A DNA stretch of 64,000 nucleotides. Source: Aurantiacibacter luteus. Lineage in GTDB: Bacteria > Pseudomonadota > Alphaproteobacteria > Sphingomonadales > Sphingomonadaceae. The DNA is taken from the NCBI RefSeq assembly GCF_001010945.1, contig NZ_LBHB01000002.1, forward strand, positions 186,001-250,000. Reading direction: 5' to 3'. The notes beneath the pieces are model-generated. The model worked only from the letters and a program-made list of their open reading frames with translations, made no database searches and was not told the DNA's origin. This document shows, in pieces, positions 36,558 through 44,923 of the stretch (positions are counted from its first letter, which is position 1; each line of letters starts with the position of its first letter). The position numbers and the translations under genes were made by a program.

Positions 36558-37838
36558 TCAGGCCGGAGCCAGTTCGCTGTCGAGCCCGTAGGCGGTGTGC
36601 AGCACGCGCACGGCGAGCTCGGTCTCGTCCTCGTCGATCAGCACGCTGACCTTGATCTCGCTGGTCGAGATCGCCTGCACGTTGATGCCGCGGTCCGCCA
36701 GCGACTTGAACATCGTGGCGGCGACGCCCGCGTGGCTCTTCATGCCCATGCCCACGACGCTGATCTTGGCGACGCGCGCATCGGTGATCAGGCGGTTGAA
36801 GCCGATGGCCTCCCGCTTGTCCTCCAGCAGCGCCTGCGCGCGGGCGAGCTCGGCCTGCGGCACGGTGAAGGTCACGTCGGTCTCGCCCTTGTCGCGGCCC
36901 ACGTTCTGGATGATCATGTCCACGTTGATGCCGGCATCGCCCAGCGGGGTGAAGATCTGCGCGACGGCGCCCGGCTTGTCGGGCACACGGGTGAGCACCA
37001 CGCGCGCCTCGTTCTTGTCGTGCGCGATGCCGGTGACGGTCTGGCGTTCCACTTGGCCTTCCTCCAGAAGTTTCTGCATCTCCGCCTCGGAGACGATCAT
37101 GGTGCCGGGCAGGCTGTCGGCGGGCGGCGCGCCGTCGTCGACGAAGCTGCTCAGCACCTGCACCCGCACGTCGTGCTTCATGGCGAGGCTGACGCTGCGG
37201 GTTTGCAGCACCTTGGCCCCGACGCTGGCGAGTTCCAGCATCTCCTCGAACGCGATGTGCTTGATCTTGCGCGCGCGCGCCACGATGCGCGGGTCGGTGG
37301 TGTAGACCCCGTCGACGTCGGTGTAGATGTCGCAGCGGTCCGCCTTCAGCGCCGCCGCGATGGCGACGGCCGAGGTGTCGGACCCGCCGCGGCCCATGGT
37401 GGTGATGCGCTGCTCGTCGCTGACGCCCTGGAAGCCGGGGATGACGGCGATCTCGCCCTCGGCCATGGCGGCGAGCAGGCGCTCGGCCTCGATATCGCCC
37501 ACACGGGCATTGGCATGGGCCGAGAACGTGCGGACGGGCAGCTGCCAGCCGAGCCAGCTGCGCGCCCGGCAGCCCATGGCCTGGAGGGTCAGCGCGAGGA
37601 GGCCCGCGGTCACCTGCTCGCCGCTTGCCACCACCACGTCGTATTCGGCCGGATCGTAGAGCGGATTGGCCTCGCGGCAGAAGTTCACCAGCCGGTCGGT
37701 CTCGCCCGCCATGGCGCTGACGACCACGGCGACCTGGTTGCCGCCCGCGGCCTGCGCCCTCACGATGTTGGCGACGCGGCGAATGCGCTCAGTGCCTGCC
37801 ACCGAGGTGCCGCCGAATTTCATCACGATGCGCGCCAC
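36558..37838 (-). CDS. lysC: aspartate kinase
   Basis: 426 residues, monofunctional aspartokinase with two ACT domains. VMKFGGTSVAGTERIRRVAN is the substrate/ATP signature, GRGGSDTSAVAIAAALKADR and CDIYTDVDGVYTTDPR complete the kinase site. The C-terminal part (GIAHDKNEARVVLTRVPDKP; ISVVGMGMKSHAGVAATMFK) holds the ACT domains that bind lysine/threonine. It makes aspartyl-phosphate at the start of Lys/Thr/Met synthesis. The divergent ubiG start is 61 bases away. Confidence 0.96.
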   Translation of the reverse strand: MARIVMKFGGTSVAGTERIRRVANIVRAQAAGGNQVAVVVSAMAGETDRLVNFCREANPLYDPAEYDVVVASGEQVTAGLLALTLQAMGCRARSWLGWQLPVRTFSAHANARVGDIEAERLLAAMAEGEIAVIPGFQGVSDEQRITTMGRGGSDTSAVAIAAALKADRCDIYTDVDGVYTTDPRIVARARKIKHIAFEEMLELASVGAKVLQTRSVSLAMKHDVRVQVLSSFVDDGAPPADSLPGTMIVSEAEMQKLLEEGQVERQTVTGIAHDKNEARVVLTRVPDKPGAVAQIFTPLGDAGINVDMIIQNVGRDKGETDVTFTVPQAELARAQALLEDKREAIGFNRLITDARVAKISVVGMGMKSHAGVAATMFKSLADRGINVQAISTSEIKVSVLIDEDETELAVRVLHTAYGLDSELAPA

Positions 37839-37899
37839 TGCCGTCTTCCGCCCGTCCGTATCTCTGGCTGATTGCCCCGGCGGCTGTTAGGGGGGCGGC

Positions 37900-38637
37900 A
37901 TGAGCGATGCAACTGTCACATCCGTAACTATCCGGCCCGAGGAGGCCGCCCATTTCGGCAAGCTGGCGCGCGACTGGTGGGACCCGAAGGGATCGTCCGC
38001 CATGCTGCACAAGCTGAACCCGGTGCGGCTGAAGTTCGTGCGCGAGGCGGTGGACATGCACTGGGCCGGCGATATCGAAAGCGTGCGTCCGCTGGCGGGC
38101 AAGACCGCGCTCGATGTCGGCTGCGGCGCGGGGCTGCTGTGCGAGCCGCTGGCGCGGCTGGGGGCCGAGGTGACGGGCGTGGACGCCGCGTTCGAAAACG
38201 TCGCCGCCGCGCGCACCCATGCCGAGGGCGCAGGGCTCGCCATCGACTATCGCGCGGGCGAACTGGGCTCGCTGGGGCTCGGCCGCTTCGATCTCGTCAC
38301 CAGCATGGAGGTACTGGAGCACGTGTCCGACAAGCAGGGCTTCGTCGTGCAGCTGGCGGCGCATCTGGCCGATGGCGGGCTGATGGTTTTGTCGACCCCC
38401 AATCGCACTCCGATGAGCCGCGCGCTGCTGGTGGAGGGCGCGGAAATGCTCGGAATGGTCCCGCGCGGCACGCACCACTGGGACGACTTCGTGACACCCG
38501 ATGAACTGCGCGATCTGCTGCAGCATGCGGGGCTGGAGATGGGAGAGCCCAAGGGGATCGCTTTCTCTCCGATGAAGGGATTGCACCTGTCGAGCGACCT
38601 GTCGCTCAACTTCATAGTGACGGCGCGCGCTGCGTAA
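37900..38637 (+). CDS. ubiG: ubiquinone biosynthesis O-methyltransferase
   Basis: 245 residues, SAM-dependent. AHFGKLARDWWDPKGSSAML and LHKLNPVRLKFV are UbiG-specific N-terminal blocks; ALDVGCGAGLLCEPLARLGA is motif I, SMEVLEHVSDKQGFV motif II, and HHWDDFVTPDELRDLL a late conserved block. It methylates both hydroxyl groups during ubiquinone synthesis. Confidence 0.95.
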   Translation: MSDATVTSVTIRPEEAAHFGKLARDWWDPKGSSAMLHKLNPVRLKFVREAVDMHWAGDIESVRPLAGKTALDVGCGAGLLCEPLARLGAEVTGVDAAFENVAAARTHAEGAGLAIDYRAGELGSLGLGRFDLVTSMEVLEHVSDKQGFVVQLAAHLADGGLMVLSTPNRTPMSRALLVEGAEMLGMVPRGTHHWDDFVTPDELRDLLQHAGLEMGEPKGIAFSPMKGLHLSSDLSLNFIVTARAA

Positions 38638-38688
38638 TCGTGCTGCACCCATGCTGCGCGGTAAACCGCTGCAATTACTTAGAAAACT

Positions 38689-39039
38689 CTAGGTAAGCGC
38701 GTTTTCCCACTCGCTCTGCGCGAAGCCCACCAACACCCGCTCGCTATCCTCCTGCGTGACGACCGGGCGCTTTATCATGCTGGGGTATTTCACCATCAGT
38801 GAGATCGCCTTCTCGCGGTCGAGATCCCGCTTGTCCGCATCGTCCAGCTTGCGGAACGTGGTGCCGGAACGGTTGAGCAGGACCTGCCATCCTACCGCGT
38901 CCGCCCAAGCGCCGAGCAGGCCGGCATCGGCCCCCTCCTTCTTGTAGTCGTGGAAGGTGTAGTCGAGTCCCTGCCCGTCCAGCCAGCGCCGCGCCTTCTT
39001 CACCGTGTCGCAGTTGGGAATGCCGTAGAGGTGGATCAT
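38689..39039 (-). CDS. ArsC/Spx-family protein (YffB-like)
   Basis: 116 residues. MIHLYGIPNCDTVKKARRWL has the thioredoxin-like strand and single Cys of the family; LLNRSGTTFRKLDD and YPSMIKRPVV (with the conserved R-P) fit. This group resembles arsenate reductase but lacks arsenic-operon context, so it is better seen as a YffB-like thiol protein. It starts five bases after the stop of the monooxygenase-like gene. Confidence 0.85.
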   Translation of the reverse strand: MIHLYGIPNCDTVKKARRWLDGQGLDYTFHDYKKEGADAGLLGAWADAVGWQVLLNRSGTTFRKLDDADKRDLDREKAISLMVKYPSMIKRPVVTQEDSERVLVGFAQSEWENALT

Positions 39040-39043
39040 GCGC

Positions 39044-39352
39044 TCAACCTTTCGCGGTAAAACTGTGGATGCGGGCGACGTCCGCCATGGCGATGGAATA
39101 TTCGGCGTACCAGCGCGCGCGCCCGTCGGCCTGCGCCTCGCGGTGTTCGGCCATGCGGCCCCAGGCGCGGGCGTGCGCCTCGCTTTCCCATTCGGAGATC
39201 GCGACGACTTCGCCGTCGTCGGCGGAGAAGCTCTTGAAGGCGAGGAAGCCAGGCTGCGCGCGCGCCGTGGCCTCCATCGCCTCGGCCTGCGCTTCGTAGG
39301 CGGCGCGGTCGATGTCGGCGCGCTTGCGGTTGCGGAAGACCACAATGAACAT
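39044..39352 (-). CDS. ABM-domain (antibiotic biosynthesis monooxygenase-like) protein
   Basis: 102 residues. MFIVVFRNRKRADIDRAAYE, ARAQPGFLAFKSFSADDGEV and VAISEWESEAHARAWGRMAE form the dimeric alpha/beta ferredoxin-like barrel of ABM proteins. The usual roles are cofactor-free oxygenation or heme handling; the substrate is unknown. First gene of a pair with the ArsC-like gene. Confidence 0.8.
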   Translation of the reverse strand: MFIVVFRNRKRADIDRAAYEAQAEAMEATARAQPGFLAFKSFSADDGEVVAISEWESEAHARAWGRMAEHREAQADGRARWYAEYSIAMADVARIHSFTAKG

Positions 39353-39419
39353 GGCCGCCGGAGTTACCCCCGGCGGCCACGCTGTCAATCGGCCCTTGTC
39401 GGTCGCCAGGCGCCGGCGA

Positions 39420-39770
39420 TCAGCCGGTACGGAAGTCGACGATGCGACCGTCGCTGCGGAAGGTGCAGGTGAATTCGTCGTTGCGCGTGTCGCGCGTGTT
39501 GATCCGGCCCTGGACGCGCACCGTGTCGCGCGTATCCTGCTGGACCGCGGTGATCTCGACACCGCCGTAGCGCTGCGCCTCGCGGCCGCAGGCTTCGAGC
39601 GCGGCGCGTTCGAACTGCGAGAGGTTGTTGTTGTTGTTGTAGCCGCCGCCGTAGCCGCCGCCACCCAGGATGCCGCCCAGGATGCCGCCGAGAGGGTCGC
39701 CGCCGTAGGCCGTGCAGCCGCCGAGCAGGATGGAACCGGCCGCCATGGCCGCAACGATTGTCTTGCGCAT
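39420..39770 (-). CDS. small lipoprotein with Gly/Asn-rich linker
   Basis: 116 residues. MRKTIVAAMAAGSILLGGCT is a lipoprotein signal. A Gly-rich segment (GGILGGILGGGGYGGGY) and five Asn encoded by repeated GTTGTT on the plus strand precede a C-terminal domain (AQRYGGVEITAVQQDTRDTV; FTCTFRSDGRIVDFRTG) that looks like a small beta-rich fold common in sphingomonad secreted proteins. The simple repeats (AAC and GGC codons) may vary in length between strains. Confidence 0.75.
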   Translation of the reverse strand: MRKTIVAAMAAGSILLGGCTAYGGDPLGGILGGILGGGGYGGGYNNNNNLSQFERAALEACGREAQRYGGVEITAVQQDTRDTVRVQGRINTRDTRNDEFTCTFRSDGRIVDFRTG

Positions 39771-39850
39771 TTCAGGTCTCCTTCATGGCCCGACACGCCC
39801 TGCCGCGTCGCGATGGGAGAACTACGCTGCAAGCAAGACCTTGTTCCGAT

Positions 39851-40327
39851 TCACCTAATATCGCGGCCGAGATGCGCGTCGGCGATGGCCACGGCAAGCG
39901 CGTCGGCGGCATCCGCGCCCTCGACCCGCACGCCGGGCAGCAGCACCTTGAGCATGGCCTGCACCTGCGCCTTTTCCGCCGCGCCCGTGCCCACCAACGC
40001 CTTCTTCACCAGCCGCGCGGCGTGCTCGTGCACGTCCAGCCCGGCAGAGCCGCAAGCGGCCAGCACCGCCCCGCGAGCCTGCGCGAGCTTGAGCGTGGAC
40101 TGCGGGTTCTTGTTGGCGAAGACTTCCTCACACGCAGCCCGGTCCGGCCCGTGCGCGCCGATTACCGCGGCGACGGCGGCGTGGAGGTGATCGAGCCGCG
40201 CTGCCATCGGGGCGGCGGGATCGGTCTTCACCTGTCCGTTGGCGACGTGGACGATGCGGCTGCCCTCGGCCCGGATCACGCCCCAGCCGGTACAGCTCAG
40301 CGAGGGGTCGAGGCCGAGGATCAGCAA
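39851..40327 (-). CDS. ruvC: Holliday junction endonuclease RuvC
   Basis: 158 residues. The acidic active site is complete: Asp7 (LGLDPSL), Glu67/68 (ACEEVFANKNP) and Asp139/Asp142 (GADAADALAVA). It cuts Holliday junctions with RuvAB. The gene follows yebC with a ten-base gap, the normal yebC-ruvC order. Confidence 0.96.
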   Translation of the reverse strand: MLILGLDPSLSCTGWGVIRAEGSRIVHVANGQVKTDPAAPMAARLDHLHAAVAAVIGAHGPDRAACEEVFANKNPQSTLKLAQARGAVLAACGSAGLDVHEHAARLVKKALVGTGAAEKAQVQAMLKVLLPGVRVEGADAADALAVAIADAHLGRDIR

Positions 40328-40337
40328 GCGCGGGGCC

Positions 40338-41081
40338 TCAGCCCAGCTTCTCCATCACCTCGTCCGGGATATCGTAGTTGCCCCACACGGTCTGCACGTC
40401 GTCGTCGTCGTCGAGCGCGTCGATCAGCTTCATCAGGGTGCCCGCGCTCCCCTCGTCCATGGCGACGGTGATGTTAGGCTTCCACGCGAGCTTGACGCTC
40501 TCGGCCTCGCCCAGCGCGTTTTCCATCGCGCCTGCAACCTCGTGCAGGGCGGTGGGATCGGTCCAGATGGTGTGCCCGTCATCGGAGCTTTCGATGTCGT
40601 CGGCGCCGGCTTCCATCGCGGCCATCAGCACCGTCTCCTCGTCACCCGCGCCTGCCGGATACTCGATCAGCCCCTTGCGCTCGAACCCGTGGGCGACGCT
40701 GCCCTCGGTGCCCATGTTGCCGCCGTTCTTGGCGAAGCAGTTGCGCACGTTGGTGGCGGTGCGGTTGCGATTGTCGGTCAGCGCCTCCACGATGATCGCG
40801 CTGCCGCCCGGGCCATAGCCCTCGTAGCGGACCTCCTGGTAATCCTCGGCATCGCCGCCGCTCGCCTTTTCGATGGCGCGCTGGATGTTGTCCTTGGGCA
40901 TGGACTGCGCCTTGGCCGCGTTGACGGCGAGGCGCAGTCGCGGGTTCATGTCGGGATCGGGCATGCCCATCTTGGCCGCCACGGTGATCTCGCGCGAAAG
41001 CTTGGAGAAGAGGTTGGAGCGCTTCTTGTCCTGCGCACCCTTGCGGTGCATGATGTTCTTGAATTTGGAATGGCCTGCCAT
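40338..41081 (-). CDS. yebC: YebC/PmpR-family protein (TACO1 type)
   Basis: 247 residues. [20 protein letters not shown] is the diagnostic N-terminus; [40 protein letters not shown] and the acidic end [16 protein letters not shown] are typical. The family is described as transcription regulators and, more recently, ribosome-associated translation factors. A 9-bp leader hairpin lies 24 bases upstream. Confidence 0.96.
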   Translation of the reverse strand: MAGHSKFKNIMHRKGAQDKKRSNLFSKLSREITVAAKMGMPDPDMNPRLRLAVNAAKAQSMPKDNIQRAIEKASGGDAEDYQEVRYEGYGPGGSAIIVEALTDNRNRTATNVRNCFAKNGGNMGTEGSVAHGFERKGLIEYPAGAGDEETVLMAAMEAGADDIESSDDGHTIWTDPTALHEVAGAMENALGEAESVKLAWKPNITVAMDEGSAGTLMKLIDALDDDDDVQTVWGNYDIPDEVMEKLG

Positions 41082-41104
41082 GGGTTACGCTTTTCTGGTG
41101 GGAA

Positions 41105-41125
41105 GCGGCCTCGCTGCGAGGCCGC
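41105..41125 (-). promoter_or_regulatory. leader hairpin before yebC
   Basis: GCGGCCTCG (41105-41113) pairs perfectly with CGAGGCCGC (41117-41125) around a three-base loop, 24-44 bases upstream of the yebC start. It may be a 5'-UTR structure; there is no other gene between it and the convergent or divergent neighbours. Confidence 0.4.
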
Positions 41126-41202
41126 CGGGAATGGCGTGACGCTAAGCCACATCCGGCGGCTTTTCTCAAGTGGTGCAGCCGTAACCGGACGGGGCGCGAC
41201 TT

Positions 41203-42501
41203 GTGAAACCGGTTTCCCATTACGTGGCGATGCACCGTGCGGACTGCGCAACGCTTACCTGCGCGCCCGAATTTTCCGAATGGCTCTCGCTGCTGATTTT
41301 CGCGAGCTATCCGATCGCGATCGGCGCTGCCTTCGCACTTTTCCATGTCACCGGGCTTTCGCGGCGATTGTCGGGCCGGCTGGAAGCGACTGGCTGGCGC
41401 GGCTTCGTACAGGACGGTCTCTATGGCGCCGCGCTGGCGGCGTTCGTCTGGCTGGCCTGCTTGCCCGTCGGCTACTGGCGGCGGTTCGTGCTCGACAATC
41501 CCGGTATAAAGGTCACCTTCAATGGCCCAATGCCCGAGGGAAATCGCGAGCCTTCGCTGGCTGAGAGGCATTGGTACTGGATTACAGAACAGCTCGCAGA
41601 CGTGCCGATGTTCGTGATCGGCGCCGCTATTGCCGCGCCGATCCTGCTGGCCATCATGCGCCGCGTGCCGCGCCATTACTGGCTGCTGCCCGCGCTGGGT
41701 CTTGCAGCGGCGGTGGCCGTCGACAGTTACAGCCACGTTTTCGACACGGTGCGCCCCCTGCCCGAAGGCCCGCTGGCGCAGGACATTGCCGACATCGCCG
41801 AGGCCGCCGGCCTCGCAGCGGACCGCGTGTATCTCGGTGAAGCGCAACCGATGCTCGGCCTCGACATCGCGCAGGCACGCTGGCTGGGTGGGAGGCAGGT
41901 GGCGATAATCGGCGAACCTTTCTTCAACACCCTCAGGATTTCGCCCGAAGCCTATTCGCCGCGCTACCGGCCGGTGACGGCAGCCGAAGTCCGCGCCGTT
42001 GCCGCGCACGAGATCGCGCATGTGAAGCACGACCACGCCGTGCTGTTGCCGCTACTTCTCACGCTTGCCGCGATCCTGTTTGCCTGGCTGGCGGCACTGC
42101 TGCTGCGGCGGGGCGGGATCGACGTGGCGAAACGGGCGAACCTGCCCCTGGTAGCGCTTGCCTTCGGTGCCATGGCCTGCGCGCTGCTGCCGGTGCGCGC
42201 CAACCTGTGGCGCGTGGCAGAGAACCAGGCCGATGCGACGGGGCTGGACATCGGGCGCGATCCCGAGGGCTTCGCGCTTCTCGCCGTGCGTCTGGCGCGC
42301 GGCGGCCAGCTCGACTGGCAGCCCGTCACCCATGCCTTGCTCGCGACCCACCCGGACCCGCTCGACCGGATCGAGCGCGCCGCCGCATGGAGCCGCGACA
42401 ACGCGGCGGCAGACTGGCGCGCGGAGGGCCTTGCCGGACCGGTACGGATGCGCGTCAGACAGGGCGATTTCACATACTACGACTGGCCGGACGAACCGTG
42501 A
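41203..42501 (+). CDS. M48-family membrane metallopeptidase
   Basis: 432 residues. Several N-terminal transmembrane helices (LLIFASYPIAIGAAFALFHV; LYGAALAAFVWLACLPVGYW; FVIGAAIAAPILLAIM), then the zinc motif AAHEIAHVKHDH (H-E-x-x-H), two further helices and a third ligand region AENQADATGLDIG. This is the CAAX-protease-1/Ste24-like layout. It cleaves membrane or periplasmic proteins. The start is a GTG at 41203; an ATG at 41230 is the alternative. Confidence 0.87.
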   Translation: MKPVSHYVAMHRADCATLTCAPEFSEWLSLLIFASYPIAIGAAFALFHVTGLSRRLSGRLEATGWRGFVQDGLYGAALAAFVWLACLPVGYWRRFVLDNPGIKVTFNGPMPEGNREPSLAERHWYWITEQLADVPMFVIGAAIAAPILLAIMRRVPRHYWLLPALGLAAAVAVDSYSHVFDTVRPLPEGPLAQDIADIAEAAGLAADRVYLGEAQPMLGLDIAQARWLGGRQVAIIGEPFFNTLRISPEAYSPRYRPVTAAEVRAVAAHEIAHVKHDHAVLLPLLLTLAAILFAWLAALLLRRGGIDVAKRANLPLVALAFGAMACALLPVRANLWRVAENQADATGLDIGRDPEGFALLAVRLARGGQLDWQPVTHALLATHPDPLDRIERAAAWSRDNAAADWRAEGLAGPVRMRVRQGDFTYYDWPDEP

Positions 42502-42521
42502 TGCGGGGCCTGGCTGGCGAG

Positions 42522-42711
42522 TCACGCCGTGCTCTCCGCCAGCCGCCGATGCGGTTCCGGACCCGCCGCTTCGAAAGCGATGCGATCGACCGAGCCCGTG
42601 CCTGAAGTGCGCAGCGCCTCGTCGAAGCCTTCGTCACGCAGGCTGCTGCTGCACCCCGCACGGCGCGAGCGCGAGCAGCGAGAGAGCGAGCGGGAAAGCG
42701 CCGCCCGCCAT
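42522..42711 (-). pseudogene. possible frameshifted small lipoprotein gene
   Basis: Eight bases after the gapR stop, an ATG at 42711 begins MAGGAFPLALSLLALAPCGV, a credible lipoprotein signal, but this frame stops at 42634. A second frame continues to 42522 with SLRDEGFDEALRTSGTGSVD and AESTA. One indel near the Cys-Gln run (CAG repeats) would join them. Either a frameshift in a small gene or coincidence. Confidence 0.25.
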
Positions 42712-42715
42712 GGCC

Positions 42716-42952
42716 TCACGCCATCCCGAGCGCGGCCTTGTAGGTGTCAAGAATCATTTCCATCTCGCTGCGGTCGTTCTTGTCCATCTTTCTGAGACGG
42801 ATGATCTGGCGCATGATCTTGGTGTCGTAACCGACGGCCTTGGCCTCGGAATAGACGTCGCGGATGTCGTCGGCGATGCCCTTCTTCTCTTCTTCGAGGC
42901 GTTCGATGCGCTCGATCAGAAGGCGCAGGCGGTCGTCGGTGGCATCGGCCAT
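42716..42952 (-). CDS. gapR: nucleoid-associated protein GapR (DUF2312)
   Basis: 78 residues. [40 protein letters not shown] and [20 protein letters not shown] are the GapR helices. In Caulobacter the tetramer clamps overtwisted DNA ahead of forks and RNA polymerase and aids replication. Length and sequence are typical for alphaproteobacteria. Confidence 0.93.
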   Translation of the reverse strand: MADATDDRLRLLIERIERLEEEKKGIADDIRDVYSEAKAVGYDTKIMRQIIRLRKMDKNDRSEMEMILDTYKAALGMA

Positions 42953-43048
42953 TTCAGGGTAACTCCGGTGAATGCGAGAATCGGTTCGGCGGCTGGTTAG
43001 CGGCGCGTGAGCCGACGGTGAAGGGCCGTTTCCACAGGTCGGGAAAAG

Positions 43049-43378
43049 TCAGCGCAGGTCGGGTGCGTTCTTCGCCACGCTGGCCTGCATTCGCTCGAGC
43101 TGCTCTGCCGTCGCCTCGCTCTGCCGGGTAGCCTTCCACTGGTCCATCGGCATGCCGTGTATCAGTTCGCGCGCGGCGCCCTTGTCGCCGTCGTAGCCGG
43201 CATCCAAGATCCAGTCGGCGAGGCAATTGCGGCAGAAGCCGGCGAGGCCCATCAGCTCGATGTTCTGCGCGTCGTGGCGATGGCGCAGGTGGCGCACCAG
43301 GCGGCGGAAGGCGGCAGCCGCCACCGCGTCGGGCAGCATGTCGAGCGGGTCGGCCCGGTCGGATCGAGGTTCGGTCAT
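43049..43378 (-). CDS. DUF1244 protein
   Basis: 109 residues. LMGLAGFCRNCLADWILDAG, with the F-C-R-N-C-L-x-x-W core, and PMDQWKATRQSEATAEQLER are diagnostic for DUF1244, a small helical family of unknown function found across proteobacteria. Its start diverges from the pyruvate kinase gene 51 bases away. Confidence 0.88.
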   Translation of the reverse strand: MTEPRSDRADPLDMLPDAVAAAAFRRLVRHLRHRHDAQNIELMGLAGFCRNCLADWILDAGYDGDKGAARELIHGMPMDQWKATRQSEATAEQLERMQASVAKNAPDLR

Positions 43379-43428
43379 GGCAAATGGGTCCTTGTCTTGT
43401 CACCCGCGCCTGCCATAGGCCGCGTCCT

Positions 43429-44904
43429 ATGGCAAAGCTCGAACAATCCAGACTCCAGCCTCGCGGCCGCAAGGTCAAGATCCTCGCCACCACCGGCCCC
43501 GCCACCGCCGATCCGGAAGTGCTGCGCGCCCTGTTCCTGGCAGGCGCTGACGCCTTTCGCGTCAATATGAGCCACGGCGAGCACGCGGTCCATGCGCAGA
43601 CCATCGCCAACATCCGCGCGCTGGAAAAGGAATTTGGCAGGCCCATCGCGATCCTGGCGGACTTGCAGGGCCCGAAGCTGCGCGTGGGCAAGTTCGCCGA
43701 CGGACGCGCCACTATCGCCCACGGGGCCGCCTTCACCTTCGATCGCTCGCCCGAGCCGGGCGATGCCAATCGCGTCGAGCTGCCGCACCCGGAAATCTTC
43801 GACGTCATCGAGCAGGGCCAGCGCCTGCTGGTGAACGACGGCAAGATGCGCTTCCGCGTCACCGAGGTCACTGCCGACAGCATCCGCTGCAAGGCCGAGG
43901 TCGGCGGGGTCATTTCCGACCGCAAGGGCGTGAACGTGCCCGATGCGGAAATCCCCATCCCCGCGCTGACCGACAAGGACCGCCGCGACCTCGCGTTCGC
44001 GCTGGAGCAGGGTGCCGACTGGATCGGTTTGAGCTTCGTCCAGCGGCCCGACGACCTGGCCGAGGCGCGCAAGCTGATGGGCGGGAAAGGCTCGCTCTGC
44101 GCCAAGATCGAGAAGCCGAGCGCCGTGCGTCGCCTGGCCGAGATCATCGAGATGGCCGACGGCATCATGGTCGCGCGCGGCGACCTGGGGGTGGAACTGA
44201 ACCCCGAGGAAGTTCCGCCGCTGCAGAAGAAGATCGTCAACATGACACGCCTCACCGGCAAGCCCGTCATCGTGGCGACGCAGATGCTGGAATCGATGAT
44301 CGAGAGCCCCGCGCCCACCCGCGCCGAGGTCTCCGACGTCGCCAACGCGGTCTACGACGGGGCCGACGCGGTCATGCTCAGCGCCGAGACCGCCGCCGGA
44401 TCGTGGCCCGAGGAAGCCGTGCTGATGATGGCCGCCATCGCCCGGCAGGTGGAGCAGGACGAGGACTACAAGAGCCGCGTGCGCATGCTCGACACGCCGA
44501 GCGAGGCGACCACCGCGGACGCGCTGGCCCACGCGTGCATGACCATTGCCGACACCGTGCGCCTGTCGGCCATCGCAGTATTCACCTTTTCCGGCAGCAG
44601 CGCCCGGCGCGTTGCGCGCGAGCGGCCCGCGGTGCCCGTCATGGTGCTGACCCCGAACATGGAAGTCGCCCGCCGCGTGGCCCTGCTGTGGGGTGCCCAC
44701 CCCGTCGCCACGCGCGACATCGGCAGCTTCGAGGAGATGGTCGCCAAGTGCAAGCGCATGGCCCTGCGCCACGGTTTCGGCGACAAGGGCAGCCGCCTCG
44801 CGGTGATGGCCGGCGTGCCCTTCGGCCAGTCGGGCGCGACCAACCTCGTCCACGTCGTGACCGTGCAGGGTGACGAGCTGGTCGGCTATTCGACCGAGAG
44901 CTGA
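43429..44904 (+). CDS. pyk: pyruvate kinase
   Basis: 491 residues. KILATTGPATADPEVLRALF, AGADAFRVNMSHGEHAVHAQ, SLCAKIEKPSAV (catalytic Lys), GIMVARGDLGVEL and the signature VIVATQMLESMIESPAPTRA are complete. The C-terminal allosteric domain has FTFSGSSARRVARERPAVPV. It turns phosphoenolpyruvate and ADP into pyruvate and ATP. The ATG at 43429 gives the usual N-terminus. Confidence 0.96.
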   Translation: MAKLEQSRLQPRGRKVKILATTGPATADPEVLRALFLAGADAFRVNMSHGEHAVHAQTIANIRALEKEFGRPIAILADLQGPKLRVGKFADGRATIAHGAAFTFDRSPEPGDANRVELPHPEIFDVIEQGQRLLVNDGKMRFRVTEVTADSIRCKAEVGGVISDRKGVNVPDAEIPIPALTDKDRRDLAFALEQGADWIGLSFVQRPDDLAEARKLMGGKGSLCAKIEKPSAVRRLAEIIEMADGIMVARGDLGVELNPEEVPPLQKKIVNMTRLTGKPVIVATQMLESMIESPAPTRAEVSDVANAVYDGADAVMLSAETAAGSWPEEAVLMMAAIARQVEQDEDYKSRVRMLDTPSEATTADALAHACMTIADTVRLSAIAVFTFSGSSARRVARERPAVPVMVLTPNMEVARRVALLWGAHPVATRDIGSFEEMVAKCKRMALRHGFGDKGSRLAVMAGVPFGQSGATNLVHVVTVQGDELVGYSTES

Positions 44905-44923
44905 CGCGACAGATTGGCAATCG

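Noticed and set aside
38689-39039. Arsenate reductase of an arsenic-resistance operon
   Set aside because: The protein belongs to the wider ArsC/Spx family and no arsR, arsB or acr3 gene is near.
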